A stretch of 21,408 nt of DNA from a bacterium. GTDB lineage: Bacteria > Patescibacteriota > Minisyncoccia > UBA6257 > 2-01-FULL-56-20. The stretch covers positions 1 through 21,408 of the forward strand of contig JAKAGE010000005.1 of NCBI GenBank assembly GCA_021817655.1. Reading direction: 5' to 3'. Under the pieces are notes generated by a model. The model saw nothing but the letters and a program-made list of their open reading frames with translations. It did no database searches and was not told the DNA's origin. The translations under genes were made by a program, and so were the position numbers. The stretch's first letter is position 1. Every line of letters begins with the position of its first letter. Shown piece by piece: positions 7,409 through 13,121 of the stretch.

Positions 7409-8641
7409 CTATTCGTGGACGACGCGAAGGATTTCTTCGATCGAGGTCAGCCCTTTTCCCGCCTTTACCAGCGCATCCTCGACCATCGTGGTCATGCCAT
7501 CCTTGACCGCCTGGTCCTTGATGTCCTGGGCGCTTGCGCGGTTCATGATGAGGGCGCGGATGCTGTCCTTCACCTCGAGCACTTCGTGGATCGCGATGCG
7601 GCCCCGGTACCCGGAGTTGTTGCATTCCGCGCACCCTTTCGGCGAATAGAACTGGAGGGCGGGGTCAAGCTCGGGAATGAGCTCGTGAAGGCTCGCGATC
7701 TCGTTGCGCGAGAGTTTGCGCTCGACCTTGCAGCTCTGGCACAGTTTGCGGACAAGGCGCTGGCTCACGGCGACGTTCACCGTGGATGCGACAAGGAATG
7801 TCGGCACGCCCATATCGAGAAGGCGCGGGAACGTCGTGGCGGCGTCGTTCGTGTGGAGCGTCGAGAGCAGAAGGTGTCCGGTGAGGGCGGCATTCACGGA
7901 GATCGATGCGGTCTCCTCATCGCGGATCTCCCCCACCATGATGATGTTGGGATCCTGGCGGAGGATGGAGCGGAGCCCCGTCGCGAACGTGAGGCCGACG
8001 GCGCTGTCCGTCTGGATCTGGGTCGTGCCTTCGAGCGAGTATTCGATCGGGTCCTCGATCGTGATGATGGAGATCTCGGGCTTGTTGAGCGACTTCAGGA
8101 TCGTATAGAGGAGCGTCGTCTTTCCGGAGCCGGTCGGGCCGTTCGCGAGGATCATGCCGTACGGCTTCGCGATCGCCTCTTTGATCTTTTTGAGATCGTC
8201 CGGCGAGAAGCCGAACGTTTCGAGGTCAAAGGTCTGCGTCTCCGCGAGGACGCGCATGATCACGTTCTCGCCGTAGTACGTCGGGATGATCGAAACGCGC
8301 ACGTCGACATCCCCCGCCTCCTCGATGTTCACCCGGAAGCGGCCGTCCTGCGGGGTAAGATGCTCGTCCGTGCGGAGCCCCGCCAGCACCTTGATGCGGC
8401 TCACCACCTCCTGATGGAGCTCCTTTTTGACCGGAGTGTCCTTGAAGCTGTCATAGAGCAGCCCGTCGATGCGGTATCGGAGCCGGAGCGTGTCCTTTGC
8501 GGGTTCGATATGGATGTCCGACGCGCCAACCGCGTACGCATATTCAACAAAGAGGTCGACCAATTTGATGATGGATACCTTTTCGATCGACTCCGAAAAT
8601 TCCTTCTCGATGAGGGGTTTCAGTGATTTTATGTCGCGCAT
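7409..8641 (-). CDS. pilB: Type IV pilus assembly ATPase, PilB/GspE family (short form)
   Basis: This hexameric ATPase powers pilus extension at the cytoplasmic face. Motifs in its 410 aa are: the N2 domain with GASDIHIEP (39-47) and RYRIDG (55-60); Walker A GPTGSGKTT (168-176); Asp box ITIEDPIEY (193-201); Walker B IIMVGEIRDEE (233-243); His box TGHLLLSTLHTN (254-265); and a tetracysteine zinc site (Cys301, 304, 337, 340) typical of PilB/GspE rather than of the retraction ATPase PilT. It lacks the N-terminal MshEN/N1 region, being about 150 residues shorter than typical PilB. An in-frame TAA two codons before the ATG rules out a longer start here. First gene of the pilus operon. Confidence 0.95.
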   Translation of the reverse strand: MRDIKSLKPLIEKEFSESIEKVSIIKLVDLFVEYAYAVGASDIHIEPAKDTLRLRYRIDGLLYDSFKDTPVKKELHQEVVSRIKVLAGLRTDEHLTPQDGRFRVNIEEAGDVDVRVSIIPTYYGENVIMRVLAETQTFDLETFGFSPDDLKKIKEAIAKPYGMILANGPTGSGKTTLLYTILKSLNKPEISIITIEDPIEYSLEGTTQIQTDSAVGLTFATGLRSILRQDPNIIMVGEIRDEETASISVNAALTGHLLLSTLHTNDAATTFPRLLDMGVPTFLVASTVNVAVSQRLVRKLCQSCKVERKLSRNEIASLHELIPELDPALQFYSPKGCAECNNSGYRGRIAIHEVLEVKDSIRALIMNRASAQDIKDQAVKDGMTTMVEDALVKAGKGLTSIEEILRVVHE

Positions 8642-8647
8642 ATCTTA

Positions 8648-8656
8648 ATTGTACCA
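8648..8656 (-). promoter_or_regulatory. Extended -10 promoter of the pilus operon, likely leaderless
   Basis: On the minus strand, TGGTACAAT (extended -10; hexamer five of six consensus) ends 6 nt before the pilB ATG at 8641. No clear -35 at 17 bp and no Shine-Dalgarno are visible. The start of transcription would fall at or beside the ATG. A palindrome, CTTCGGTTCCGAAG (8671-8684), lies in the expected spacer/-35 area and could be an operator. Confidence 0.5.
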
Positions 8657-8691
8657 CAGATATTTTGCGGCTTCGGTTCCGAAGAGAATAC

Positions 8692-8720
8692 TTGAATTCT
8701 CTCGTAAAATGCGCGATACT
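8692..8720 (+). promoter_or_regulatory. Sigma70-type promoter of tRNA-Gln
   Basis: TTGAAT at 8692-8697 and GATACT at 8715-8720 are separated by exactly 17 bp, 33 bp before the first base of the tRNA. This is divergent from the pilus operon promoter, within a 112-bp gap. Confidence 0.6.
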
Positions 8721-8753
8721 ATTATTCGAGAAATATTCGAGAAAAAGATCCAT

Positions 8754-8824
8754 TGCCGGATCATCTAATGGTAGGATAGTGGACTCTGAATCCATTCATC
8801 TTGGTTCGAATCCAAGTCCGGCAG
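8754..8824 (+). tRNA. tRNA-Gln (anticodon CTG)
   Basis: This 71-nt tRNA folds fully. The acceptor is TGCCGGA/TCCGGCA, the D-arm contains CTAATGGTAGGAT, and the anticodon stem is GTGGA/TCCAT (one G-U). The loop is CTCTGAA with anticodon CTG at 8786-8788. The variable region has four bases, the T-stem is CTTGG/CCAAG around TTCGAAT, and the discriminator is G. The initial T and the CTAATGGTAGGA and ACTCTGAATC blocks are typical of bacterial tRNA-Gln. CCA is not encoded. The last 14 bases form part of the 15-bp repeat that marks the left end of an integrated element, so the tRNA stays intact after integration. Confidence 0.95.
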
Positions 8825-9124
8825 CTGAGTTGGATGATGTGCTAAATCGAGTAGCGTATCGAACGGTTTCCGTAAGGAAAACGTGAGCTTTCTGTCGGTT
8901 ACCGTGAGGTTCGAGAGCAGGAAATTGATAATCGCTCTTTTTTCGATAGGTTCCGAACCTTCGGCGTCGAAGATGTCGCGAATCCTGCGCGATAAACTCA
9001 TTACAATACCTACGTTTATGTGGTATTCGTGATCTGCCTTCGTGTGCTCTTCCAGCTCCAAATCGAGCTTGTGTTGGGCATCCTTCTCGCGCTCCACGAT
9101 CTTGTCATAGTCATCCTTGGTAAT
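8765..9124 (-). pseudogene. Serine recombinase, C-terminal remnant with tRNA-derived tail
   Basis: Reading on the minus strand from 9124, the frame gives ITKDDYDKIVEREKDAQ, ELEEHTKADHEYHINVG, KRAIINFLLSN and LTFSLRKPFDTLLDLA. This is the coiled-coil and final beta region seen at the C-terminus of large serine recombinases. The catalytic resolvase, recombinase and zinc-ribbon domains are absent, and an in-frame TGA immediately precedes ITKDD. A GTG at 9097 could start a short product, but nothing suggests it is functional. The frame runs through the 15-bp core (QLPDLD) into antisense tRNA-Gln, ending LDSNQDEWIQSPLSYH. The genuine end of the gene lies at 12458-12551. Family recognition is from motif memory; the frame logic is seen directly. 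Confidence 0.8.
8811..8825 (+). repeat. Left attachment site (attL core) in tRNA-Gln
   Basis: TCCAAGTCCGGCAGC is repeated exactly and in the same orientation at 12537-12551. This copy covers the 3' half of the T-stem, the acceptor strand and the discriminator base of tRNA-Gln, plus one base. Flanking bases differ (A/T here, G/A at the other copy), so the identity stops at 15 bp. See the recombinase entries for why this is read as a crossover site. Confidence 0.8.
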
Positions 9125-9804
9125 TCACCCGACAGCAATCCAAAATTGAAGACGTTCATGTAGTTGCCGCTTGAAGGGTCGGCATTATACGTATCCTTGG
9201 CTTTTTGCCACAGTTCCTGTCCGCGCTTGATGATCTGGTACAGCTGTGCAATCTCATTCAGCTCTCCCCACAGTGTCGTCGTTGTTCCCGTCCTGATGGC
9301 CGCTCTGGCCTCGTTGTATTCGTTGAGTTCCGGCAGGTCGAGATAACTGCGGACGAGCATGTTATCCCTGTCGAAATACGTGACGTACTTCGAGAAAAAA
9401 TCTCGATGCTCTGTCATGTCGCGCATGATCTCAAGGATCGGATAGAGGCAGTGATGCAACGCATTCGGCATACCGCTCGAACTCGTTGCTTTTCCCTGCC
9501 GGAAGCCGTCGTATTCCTCGAATGCTTTCTTGATCCGTTCATCATCAAGATGGTGCGTAGCAACGTATGACTCTATGTCCGTTTTTACTTCGTCAAAGCG
9601 AGCAATGGCTTTTGCTTCCAGTTCGTTAGCCCGGTCGATCAGTGGCTGGCCCTGTTTGGAAAGTTCCGTCGTCAGCTTATCGAAATCGGGTACGAGGTCT
9701 GCGTAGTCGATGTAATCAGCAAGGCCGATAAAGAAATCCCGCGTGCGCTTGAGGTTGATGAAGGTCTGATAATACCGATCGAGGAGCATCTGCTTGTCGT
9801 TCAT
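9016..9804 (-). CDS. Unknown helical protein, C-terminally truncated with an out-of-frame tail
   Basis: I do not recognise this 262-aa protein. Residues 1 to about 228 are predicted mostly helical, with many Asp, Glu, Lys and Tyr (MNDKQMLLDRYYQTFINL, DYIDYADLVPDFDKL, LWGELNEIAQLYQIIKRG). There is no signal peptide or membrane segment. From about position 229 (after FGLLSGEL) the frame enters recombinase DNA one base out of phase, and the last ~33 residues turn into a Ser/Arg/Thr-rich tail (MTMTRSWSARRMPN) with no resemblance to the preceding composition. The native 3' end was therefore lost at a junction near 9122-9127, probably by the same deletion that removed the front of the recombinase. 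It is divergent from the DUF559 gene, with only 30 bp between start codons. It may be non-functional. Confidence 0.6.
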   Translation of the reverse strand: MNDKQMLLDRYYQTFINLKRTRDFFIGLADYIDYADLVPDFDKLTTELSKQGQPLIDRANELEAKAIARFDEVKTDIESYVATHHLDDERIKKAFEEYDGFRQGKATSSSGMPNALHHCLYPILEIMRDMTEHRDFFSKYVTYFDRDNMLVRSYLDLPELNEYNEARAAIRTGTTTTLWGELNEIAQLYQIIKRGQELWQKAKDTYNADPSSGNYMNVFNFGLLSGELPRMTMTRSWSARRMPNTSSIWSWKSTRRQITNTT

Positions 9805-9808
9805 ACGC

Positions 9809-9836
9809 TTTACTTTAGTTTACATTTCGATAAAAT
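9809..9836 (+). promoter_or_regulatory. Promoter of the DUF559 gene, leaderless layout
   Basis: TTTACT (9809-9814) and TAAAAT (9831-9836) are separated by 16 bp. The -10 box overlaps the first possible ATG (9835), so that codon could not be in the transcript. The next in-frame ATG at 9844 falls 7 nt after the -10 box, where transcription should begin. This favours 9844 as the start codon. Confidence 0.5.
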
Positions 9837-9843
9837 GGAAGAT

Positions 9844-10236
9844 ATGCCAAAGGGGCAACCTGTAAATCGAGTGGATTTGGTTCAGCGAGGATTTGTGAAG
9901 CCCACGCCGGAAGCCGAGGCGCTCCGCACGGAACTGGAAAAACGCGACGTTAGAGTTCTTACAGAAGTCTTTGATGGTCATAAGCATATCGATTTATCAA
10001 TACCGAGCGCGAAGCTCAACGTTGAAGTCGACGGAATACACCACCTCACCGACCCCAATCAGCTATTGGCCGATCTATCGCGTGGCTATTATTCCGATAA
10101 GCTCGGGTATCACACATTGCATATCCCCAATGAGTTGATCCGCACGCACCTCGATCAAATCGCGGATTCGCTCTCGTTGGCCTCGAAAACGCTCGAAGAA
10201 AGAATACGCGTTCATCTCACCAAATCGTCAAAATAG
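9844..10236 (+). CDS. DUF559-family protein (PD-(D/E)XK nuclease-like)
   Basis: This is a 130-aa protein when started at 9844 (MPKGQPVNRVDLVQRG); an ATG at 9835 in the same frame overlaps the -10 box and is less likely. The N-terminal TPEAEALRTELEKR helix, then HIDLSIPSAKLNVEVDGIHH, then ADLSRGYYSDKLGYHTLHIPNE match the DUF559/Vsr-like pattern: a core Asp, an E-x-D pair on the next strand, and a late strand with an aliphatic-I-P/N ending. In other systems such proteins occur as stand-alone putative endonucleases. The substrate here is unknown. A perfect 9-bp hairpin follows the stop codon. It lies inside the tRNA-Gln element and may be cargo. Confidence 0.75.
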   Translation: MPKGQPVNRVDLVQRGFVKPTPEAEALRTELEKRDVRVLTEVFDGHKHIDLSIPSAKLNVEVDGIHHLTDPNQLLADLSRGYYSDKLGYHTLHIPNELIRTHLDQIADSLSLASKTLEERIRVHLTKSSK

Positions 10237-10239
10237 AAG

Positions 10240-10267
10240 AATGCCCGTCGGTTTCCCAACGGGCATT
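10240..10267. terminator. Hairpin terminator between convergent genes
   Basis: AATGCCCGT and ACGGGCATT form a perfect 9-bp stem, extended by two more pairs past a mismatch. On the minus strand it is followed by CTTCTATTTT, so it best serves the SDR gene. On the plus strand it lies 3 nt after the DUF559 stop codon but lacks a T tract. Confidence 0.6.
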
Positions 10268-10286
10268 GCTGTTGCTGTGGCTTCGG

Positions 10287-11165
10287 CTAAAGCCCTTCTT
10301 TGAAATCCACCACCGTACCTTCTTTCCGACAGAGGAACTCACCAGAGAGATGATCGGCAGCTCCGGAGGCGAGATGAAGGATCAGTTCAACGGCCGATTC
10401 CTCCTTCGCGTCCTGATGGGTTTCGAAGACATGCCTCACTGTCGGCACCTTGTCTTTGAGGCGTTCCGTCATCGGCGTCCAAATCGTTCCCGGGTGCACC
10501 GCGAAGATGGACAGTCCGCTTTCTTTGAAGCCCTTTGCGAGCTGCCGAGTAAGCTGGACGACCTTCCACTTGCTGTACGCATAGATCGCGAGCGGTTCGG
10601 GACGACTGACGACCGTGCTGCTTGCGATGTTCACGACACGCCCGCGATTCCGCAGGTGCATCCGTTCACTGACGAGCGCCGTACAGTAGAGCGTCCCCTC
10701 GTAGTTGATGAGGAGCGTTTTCTCCCACTCACCGGAGTTTACGGCCTGCCACCAGGGCATGACAGGGCCTTCGACTGCCGCGTTGTTGATGAGCAGTTCG
10801 ATCGGTCCCATACACGTTTCGATGGATTCGACCGTCTTACGGACCGAATCGAAATCGCTTACGTCCATGACGAACGCCCGCCCTTCCCCGCCTTCGCGAT
10901 GGATAAGACACTCAACGTCATAGAGCTTGCGGGGATCACGCCCCGCGATCGCGACCTTCATCCCGAGCTTTGCCATCGCCTGCGCGTAGGCCTTGCCGAG
11001 ACCGCTCCCGCCACCAGTGATGAACACAACCTTTCCACGGAGGGAAGAGTCGTCCGCATCGATAGGCGCAGGAATGATGGTCTTCATCGAGCCGCGCAAT
11101 TCCTGCGGTTCGCCCATAAACTCCACGAGATTGACGAACTCCTGCCCATCGATGCCATCGGTCAT
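10287..11165 (-). CDS. SDR-family oxidoreductase
   Basis: A 292-aa short-chain dehydrogenase/reductase that would use NAD(P)(H) on a carbonyl or hydroxyl substrate in the cytoplasm. Motifs: cofactor loop TGGGSGLG (50-57), a following AGRDPRK (74-80) whose Arg suggests possible NADP preference, MDVSD (100-104), NNAAVEG (127-133), a catalytic Ser in IASSTVV (180-186), and the YxxxK pair Tyr195/Lys199. PGTIWTPMTERL (225-236) is the usual substrate-loop region. The first ~40 residues extend beyond the normal SDR start and may be a separate N-terminal cap. The start at 11165 is supported by AGGAGG 9 nt upstream. It is divergent from the tautomerase-like gene through overlapping promoters. Substrate unknown. 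Confidence 0.93.
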   Translation of the reverse strand: MTDGIDGQEFVNLVEFMGEPQELRGSMKTIIPAPIDADDSSLRGKVVFITGGGSGLGKAYAQAMAKLGMKVAIAGRDPRKLYDVECLIHREGGEGRAFVMDVSDFDSVRKTVESIETCMGPIELLINNAAVEGPVMPWWQAVNSGEWEKTLLINYEGTLYCTALVSERMHLRNRGRVVNIASSTVVSRPEPLAIYAYSKWKVVQLTRQLAKGFKESGLSIFAVHPGTIWTPMTERLKDKVPTVRHVFETHQDAKEESAVELILHLASGAADHLSGEFLCRKEGTVVDFKEGL

Positions 11166-11206
11166 TGCGCATTTCCTCCTAGAGATTTGTCTTTACAACT
11201 AGGCGC

Positions 11207-11235
11207 ATTTTAGCATGGATACTTGACGATGTCAA
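11207..11235 (-). promoter_or_regulatory. Sigma70 promoter of the SDR gene
   Basis: The minus strand carries TTGACA (perfect -35, complement of 11230-11235), 17 bp, and TAAAAT (-10, 11207-11212). The leader is about 35 nt and holds the AGGAGG ribosome site. The -35 box lies in the spacer of the opposing promoter for the tautomerase-like gene. Confidence 0.75.
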
Positions 11236-11251
11236 TGTTTTTCGTTATAAT
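11223..11251 (+). promoter_or_regulatory. Sigma70 promoter of the tautomerase-like gene, with palindrome
   Basis: TTGACG (11223-11228), 17 bp, TATAAT (11246-11251, perfect). The palindrome TTGACGATGTCAA (11223-11235) contains the -35 boxes of both opposing promoters as its two arms, so the two promoters physically overlap by 13 bp and may share an operator. Confidence 0.8.
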
Positions 11252-11297
11252 GGGCGCAGCTCGTCAAAATGCGAGCAATTCAATAAGGAGAGTGACG

Positions 11298-11948
11298 ATG
11301 CCCGTCGTAAAGGTGTGGTGTCTTCCCGAAGTTGATGAGCCAAAGCTCAACGCGCTCCACAAGAGCATCGTCCGAGCGGTGGCAAGCGTTAAGGAACTGG
11401 GCGTGAAGGATGAGAACGGTATGACCTGCCTCTTCCCTCCCGACATGATGAAGTATGGCCTCGGTGCCGAGATCATCATCGAGGTGACCGGCCTCTTTGC
11501 AAGGCCGGAGCGCACCGATGAAGTCCGACAACGGCTGGCTGAGCGGTTGGGGCAATCAGTCAAAGAACTGTTCCCCGACACCCAGCTTGTCGAGTGTTTC
11601 GTTTACCCGTTCAATCCCTCGCAAGGATTTTGGACCTCGGCCGCGGAGGCAATCGACAAGGATCAACCGGCATCGCTCGGGCCTGATACGGTAGGCATCG
11701 CGGGTTGCACCCTGCGTCGGTTACCGTCGGGTTGGCATGAGATAACTTTTTTCAGCGAAGGACGTTCGGCATTGCTGGAAGTCCGTCGCTGGGGATCCAC
11801 GTTATTCCACGTTGGCTTCCGATCTGGTGATGCTGTCGTTTCAGAAAAAGGGGTGGTAAGTGACGCGACGTACACCTCCATAAGCGGTGTGGACTTCGAC
11901 ACTTCAATCGGAGAACTGCTTCACAAACATTTCCACTTCAAGGAATAA
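11298..11948 (+). CDS. Tautomerase-like protein with an extra C-terminal domain
   Basis: A 216-aa protein. The start at 11298 is set by AAGGAG 7 nt upstream; codons further 5' lie in the promoter. Met is followed directly by Pro (MPVVKVWCLPEV), the hallmark of the tautomerase superfamily, whose catalytic base is the N-terminal Pro after Met removal. Residues 1-110 fit a beta-alpha-beta tautomerase/CHMI-like unit: KLNALHKSIVRAV helix, GMTCLFPPDMMKYGLG loop, AEIIIEVTGLF strand. Residues about 130-216 (GCTLRRLPSGWHEITFFSEG, RRWGSTLFHVGFRSGDAVV) form an unrecognised beta-rich domain. It is followed after 11 nt by the next gene, with another AAGGAG, forming a two-gene operon. Substrate unknown. 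The family call is an inference from the N-terminus and pattern. Confidence 0.65.
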   Translation: MPVVKVWCLPEVDEPKLNALHKSIVRAVASVKELGVKDENGMTCLFPPDMMKYGLGAEIIIEVTGLFARPERTDEVRQRLAERLGQSVKELFPDTQLVECFVYPFNPSQGFWTSAAEAIDKDQPASLGPDTVGIAGCTLRRLPSGWHEITFFSEGRSALLEVRRWGSTLFHVGFRSGDAVVSEKGVVSDATYTSISGVDFDTSIGELLHKHFHFKE

Positions 11949-11959
11949 GGAGAGTTCAA

Positions 11960-12400
11960 ATGACCACAAAAAAGAAGAAGCGCACAAAATCCGTTCCCGT
12001 GCGCGTGGAGTTTCTCGACATCAATCCGGCACAGTGGGGTATGATGTTCTCGTTGTACTGGCCGCCCGTTCTTCGGCCGGTTATGGCCCGACTCTTTGAA
12101 GCCAATGGCATCGGACCTGCCGACGAAATCCTCGATGGTTGGTGGAGCCGCGCGATGCAGATCAATCGGATCTTCATTAAGCACAAACTTCCGTTCCGGC
12201 TCCGGGACAACCCGCTTCCTGCCGGTCAGATGCCCGCAGAGCATCACTACCACATCCAAACGCTGCAACTGAAGCTCTGCACGGTCGTTCCTCCTTCCTA
12301 TCGCGTCGGTCGCGGGGAAGGAACTACCGATCTCCTCTTTCGGAGACAGAGCCGACTCCGGGGCCTCCTCGATGAGGACGCCGGGAAGCAACCGCGGTAA
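11960..12400 (+). CDS. Unknown basic protein, second gene of the tautomerase-like operon
   Basis: Not recognised. The 146-aa protein starts with a Lys-rich stretch (MTTKKKKRTKS), continues with VRVEFLDINPAQWGMMFSLYWPPVLRP, and has a DEILDGWWSRAMQINRIF segment and EHHYHIQTLQLKLCTVVPPSYR. It ends in a basic RRQSRLRGLL segment. There is no signal peptide and no clear membrane helix, though SLYWPPVLRPVMARLF is moderately hydrophobic. AAGGAG lies 7 nt before the ATG and overlaps the previous stop codon, so the two genes are co-expressed. An intrinsic terminator follows at 12430. Being inside the tRNA-Gln element, it is probably cargo. Confidence 0.75.
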   Translation: MTTKKKKRTKSVPVRVEFLDINPAQWGMMFSLYWPPVLRPVMARLFEANGIGPADEILDGWWSRAMQINRIFIKHKLPFRLRDNPLPAGQMPAEHHYHIQTLQLKLCTVVPPSYRVGRGEGTTDLLFRRQSRLRGLLDEDAGKQPR

Positions 12401-12429
12401 AACTCGCATACAATCAGTAAAAGCTAAAA

Positions 12430-12458
12430 GCCGTCCAGCAATGGGCGGCCTTTATTTT
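12430..12458 (+). terminator. Intrinsic terminator of the tautomerase-like operon
   Basis: A 7-bp GC-rich stem (GCCGTCC with GGGCGGC, one G-U pair), a six-base loop AGCAAT, then CTTTATTTT. It lies 30 nt after the stop codon of the preceding gene and is the last feature before the displaced recombinase end. Confidence 0.8.
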
Positions 12459-12551
12459 CATATTGCGACAAACTGTGGGACGCCGAGATGGGCCAAACTC
12501 CGCACAATCTGCTCCCATTCTCGGGTTCGGAACGCGTCCAAGTCCGGCAGC
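12458..12551 (-). pseudogene. Displaced 3' end of the serine recombinase gene
   Basis: On the minus strand, starting in the right-hand repeat, the frame reads LPDLDAFRTREWEQ then IVRSLAHLGVPQFVAI and stops at TGA (12458-12460). It is in the same frame as the recombinase remnant entering the left repeat (TQLPDLD), so joining the two repeats gives one continuous coding end. The segment has no start codon of its own and cannot be a separate gene. It resembles, from memory, the LDAFRT-x-WEQ type of end found in related recombinases. This orphan piece is the main evidence that attP lies within the recombinase gene. Confidence 0.8.
12537..12551 (+). repeat. Right attachment site (attR core)
   Basis: Exact second copy of TCCAAGTCCGGCAGC. 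To its left is the displaced recombinase end (element side). To its right, sequence from 12552 on should be the original chromosomal flank of tRNA-Gln. Confidence 0.8.
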
Positions 12552-12623
12552 AGCAGTCAGCGCAGTATCGAGGGAGACCGGAGAGCCTAGTTTTGCTACA
12601 ATGTTGAAAACGGTTCGAGAAAG

Positions 12624-12645
12624 CCAGGACCCGTACCCGTCCTGG
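12624..12645. other. Hairpin in the HIT gene upstream region
   Basis: CCAGGAC and GTCCTGG form a perfect 7-bp stem around an eight-base loop, 32 bp before the HIT start codon. There is no T tract. The rest of 12552-12677 shows no gene. Confidence 0.35.
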
Positions 12646-12677
12646 AAATCGAACTGATTGATTTAATCTTTTAAAAA

Positions 12678-13121
12678 ATGGATTGCGTATATTGCTCATC
12701 TCCTGAAATAGCAGATCGCACGCTGGCAAAAAACGATCTTGCGTTCGCGTTTCTCACAAACATCCCCATAACGCCGGGGCATACGTTGGTTTCCCCTATC
12801 CGCCACGTTCAAAAATTCGAGGAACTAACCGCCGAAGAAAAATCAGCGATTTTTGATTTGTCGGCACAAATAAAGATGGCTCTCGTTGCGACCTTTGGCG
12901 CCGAAGGGTTTAATCATGCATGGAACGAAAATAAGATTGCGGGACAATCTATCCCCCATTTTCATCTTCATATTGTTCCGCGGAAAGAAGGCGATGAAGG
13001 AATCACAGAGTATGAACCGAGGAAATTCCTCTATAGGCCAGGATCAAGAGAGGCAACGCCGGAAGCGGAGCTAAAGGCGGTATCGTTAGAGATAAAAAAG
13101 AGGCTGTCAGGAATTTCCTGA
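12678..13121 (+). CDS. HIT-family hydrolase/nucleotide-binding protein
   Basis: A 147-aa histidine-triad protein, a family that hydrolyses nucleoside phosphoramidates or dinucleotides. The triad is His94-x-His96-x-His98 in QSIPHFHLHIVPR, with nucleophile His96. The upstream NIPITPGHTLVSPIRHV is the usual HIT strand pair. Cys3 and Cys6 (CVYC) suggest the zinc site found in HINT/Ap4A-type members. GFNHAWNENKIAGQ is the typical segment before the triad. The start ATG has no Shine-Dalgarno; a TTTAAT (12662-12667) 10 nt upstream could be a -10 box. The stop codon lies in a 12-bp hairpin shared with the convergent gene. It is outside the element, so probably the ancestral neighbour of tRNA-Gln. Confidence 0.93.
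   Translation: MDCVYCSSPEIADRTLAKNDLAFAFLTNIPITPGHTLVSPIRHVQKFEELTAEEKSAIFDLSAQIKMALVATFGAEGFNHAWNENKIAGQSIPHFHLHIVPRKEGDEGITEYEPRKFLYRPGSREATPEAELKAVSLEIKKRLSGIS

Larger units (their letters stand above)
8811..12551. mobile_element. Integrated element in tRNA-Gln (about 3.7 kb), probably immobile
   Basis: The element is bounded by the 15-bp repeats at 8811-8825 and 12537-12551, with an offset of 3,726 bp. The left end is the tRNA-Gln 3' end; the right-hand copy is not attached to a tRNA. Inside are a serine-recombinase C-terminal remnant, a truncated gene of unknown function, a DUF559-type gene, an SDR oxidoreductase, a tautomerase-like gene and an unknown gene. The recombinase reading frame crosses the left repeat into antisense tRNA sequence, whereas the right end holds an orphan 30-codon piece that continues the same frame after circularisation. 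The recombinase catalytic domain is missing, so self-excision is not expected. Several internal genes have strong AGGAG-type ribosome sites, unlike many neighbours outside. Confidence 0.75.

Noticed and set aside
7397..8626. Long open frame (409 codons) on the plus strand over pilB
   Set aside because: Antisense shadow of the PilB gene; Arg/Asp-rich composition with no domain, while the minus strand carries all ATPase motifs.
8765..9097. Independent small gene starting at GTG 9097
   Set aside because: It is the recombinase C-terminus running into antisense tRNA-Gln; the frame extends upstream of the GTG to 9124 with clear family sequence and there is no ribosome site.
10240..10267. Attachment site or IS end at the 9-bp inverted repeat
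   Set aside because: It lies between convergent genes with a T-rich minus-strand tail, which fits a terminator.
10266..11213. Open frame of 315 codons on the plus strand over the SDR gene
   Set aside because: Shadow frame; the minus strand has the full SDR motif set and an AGGAGG start.
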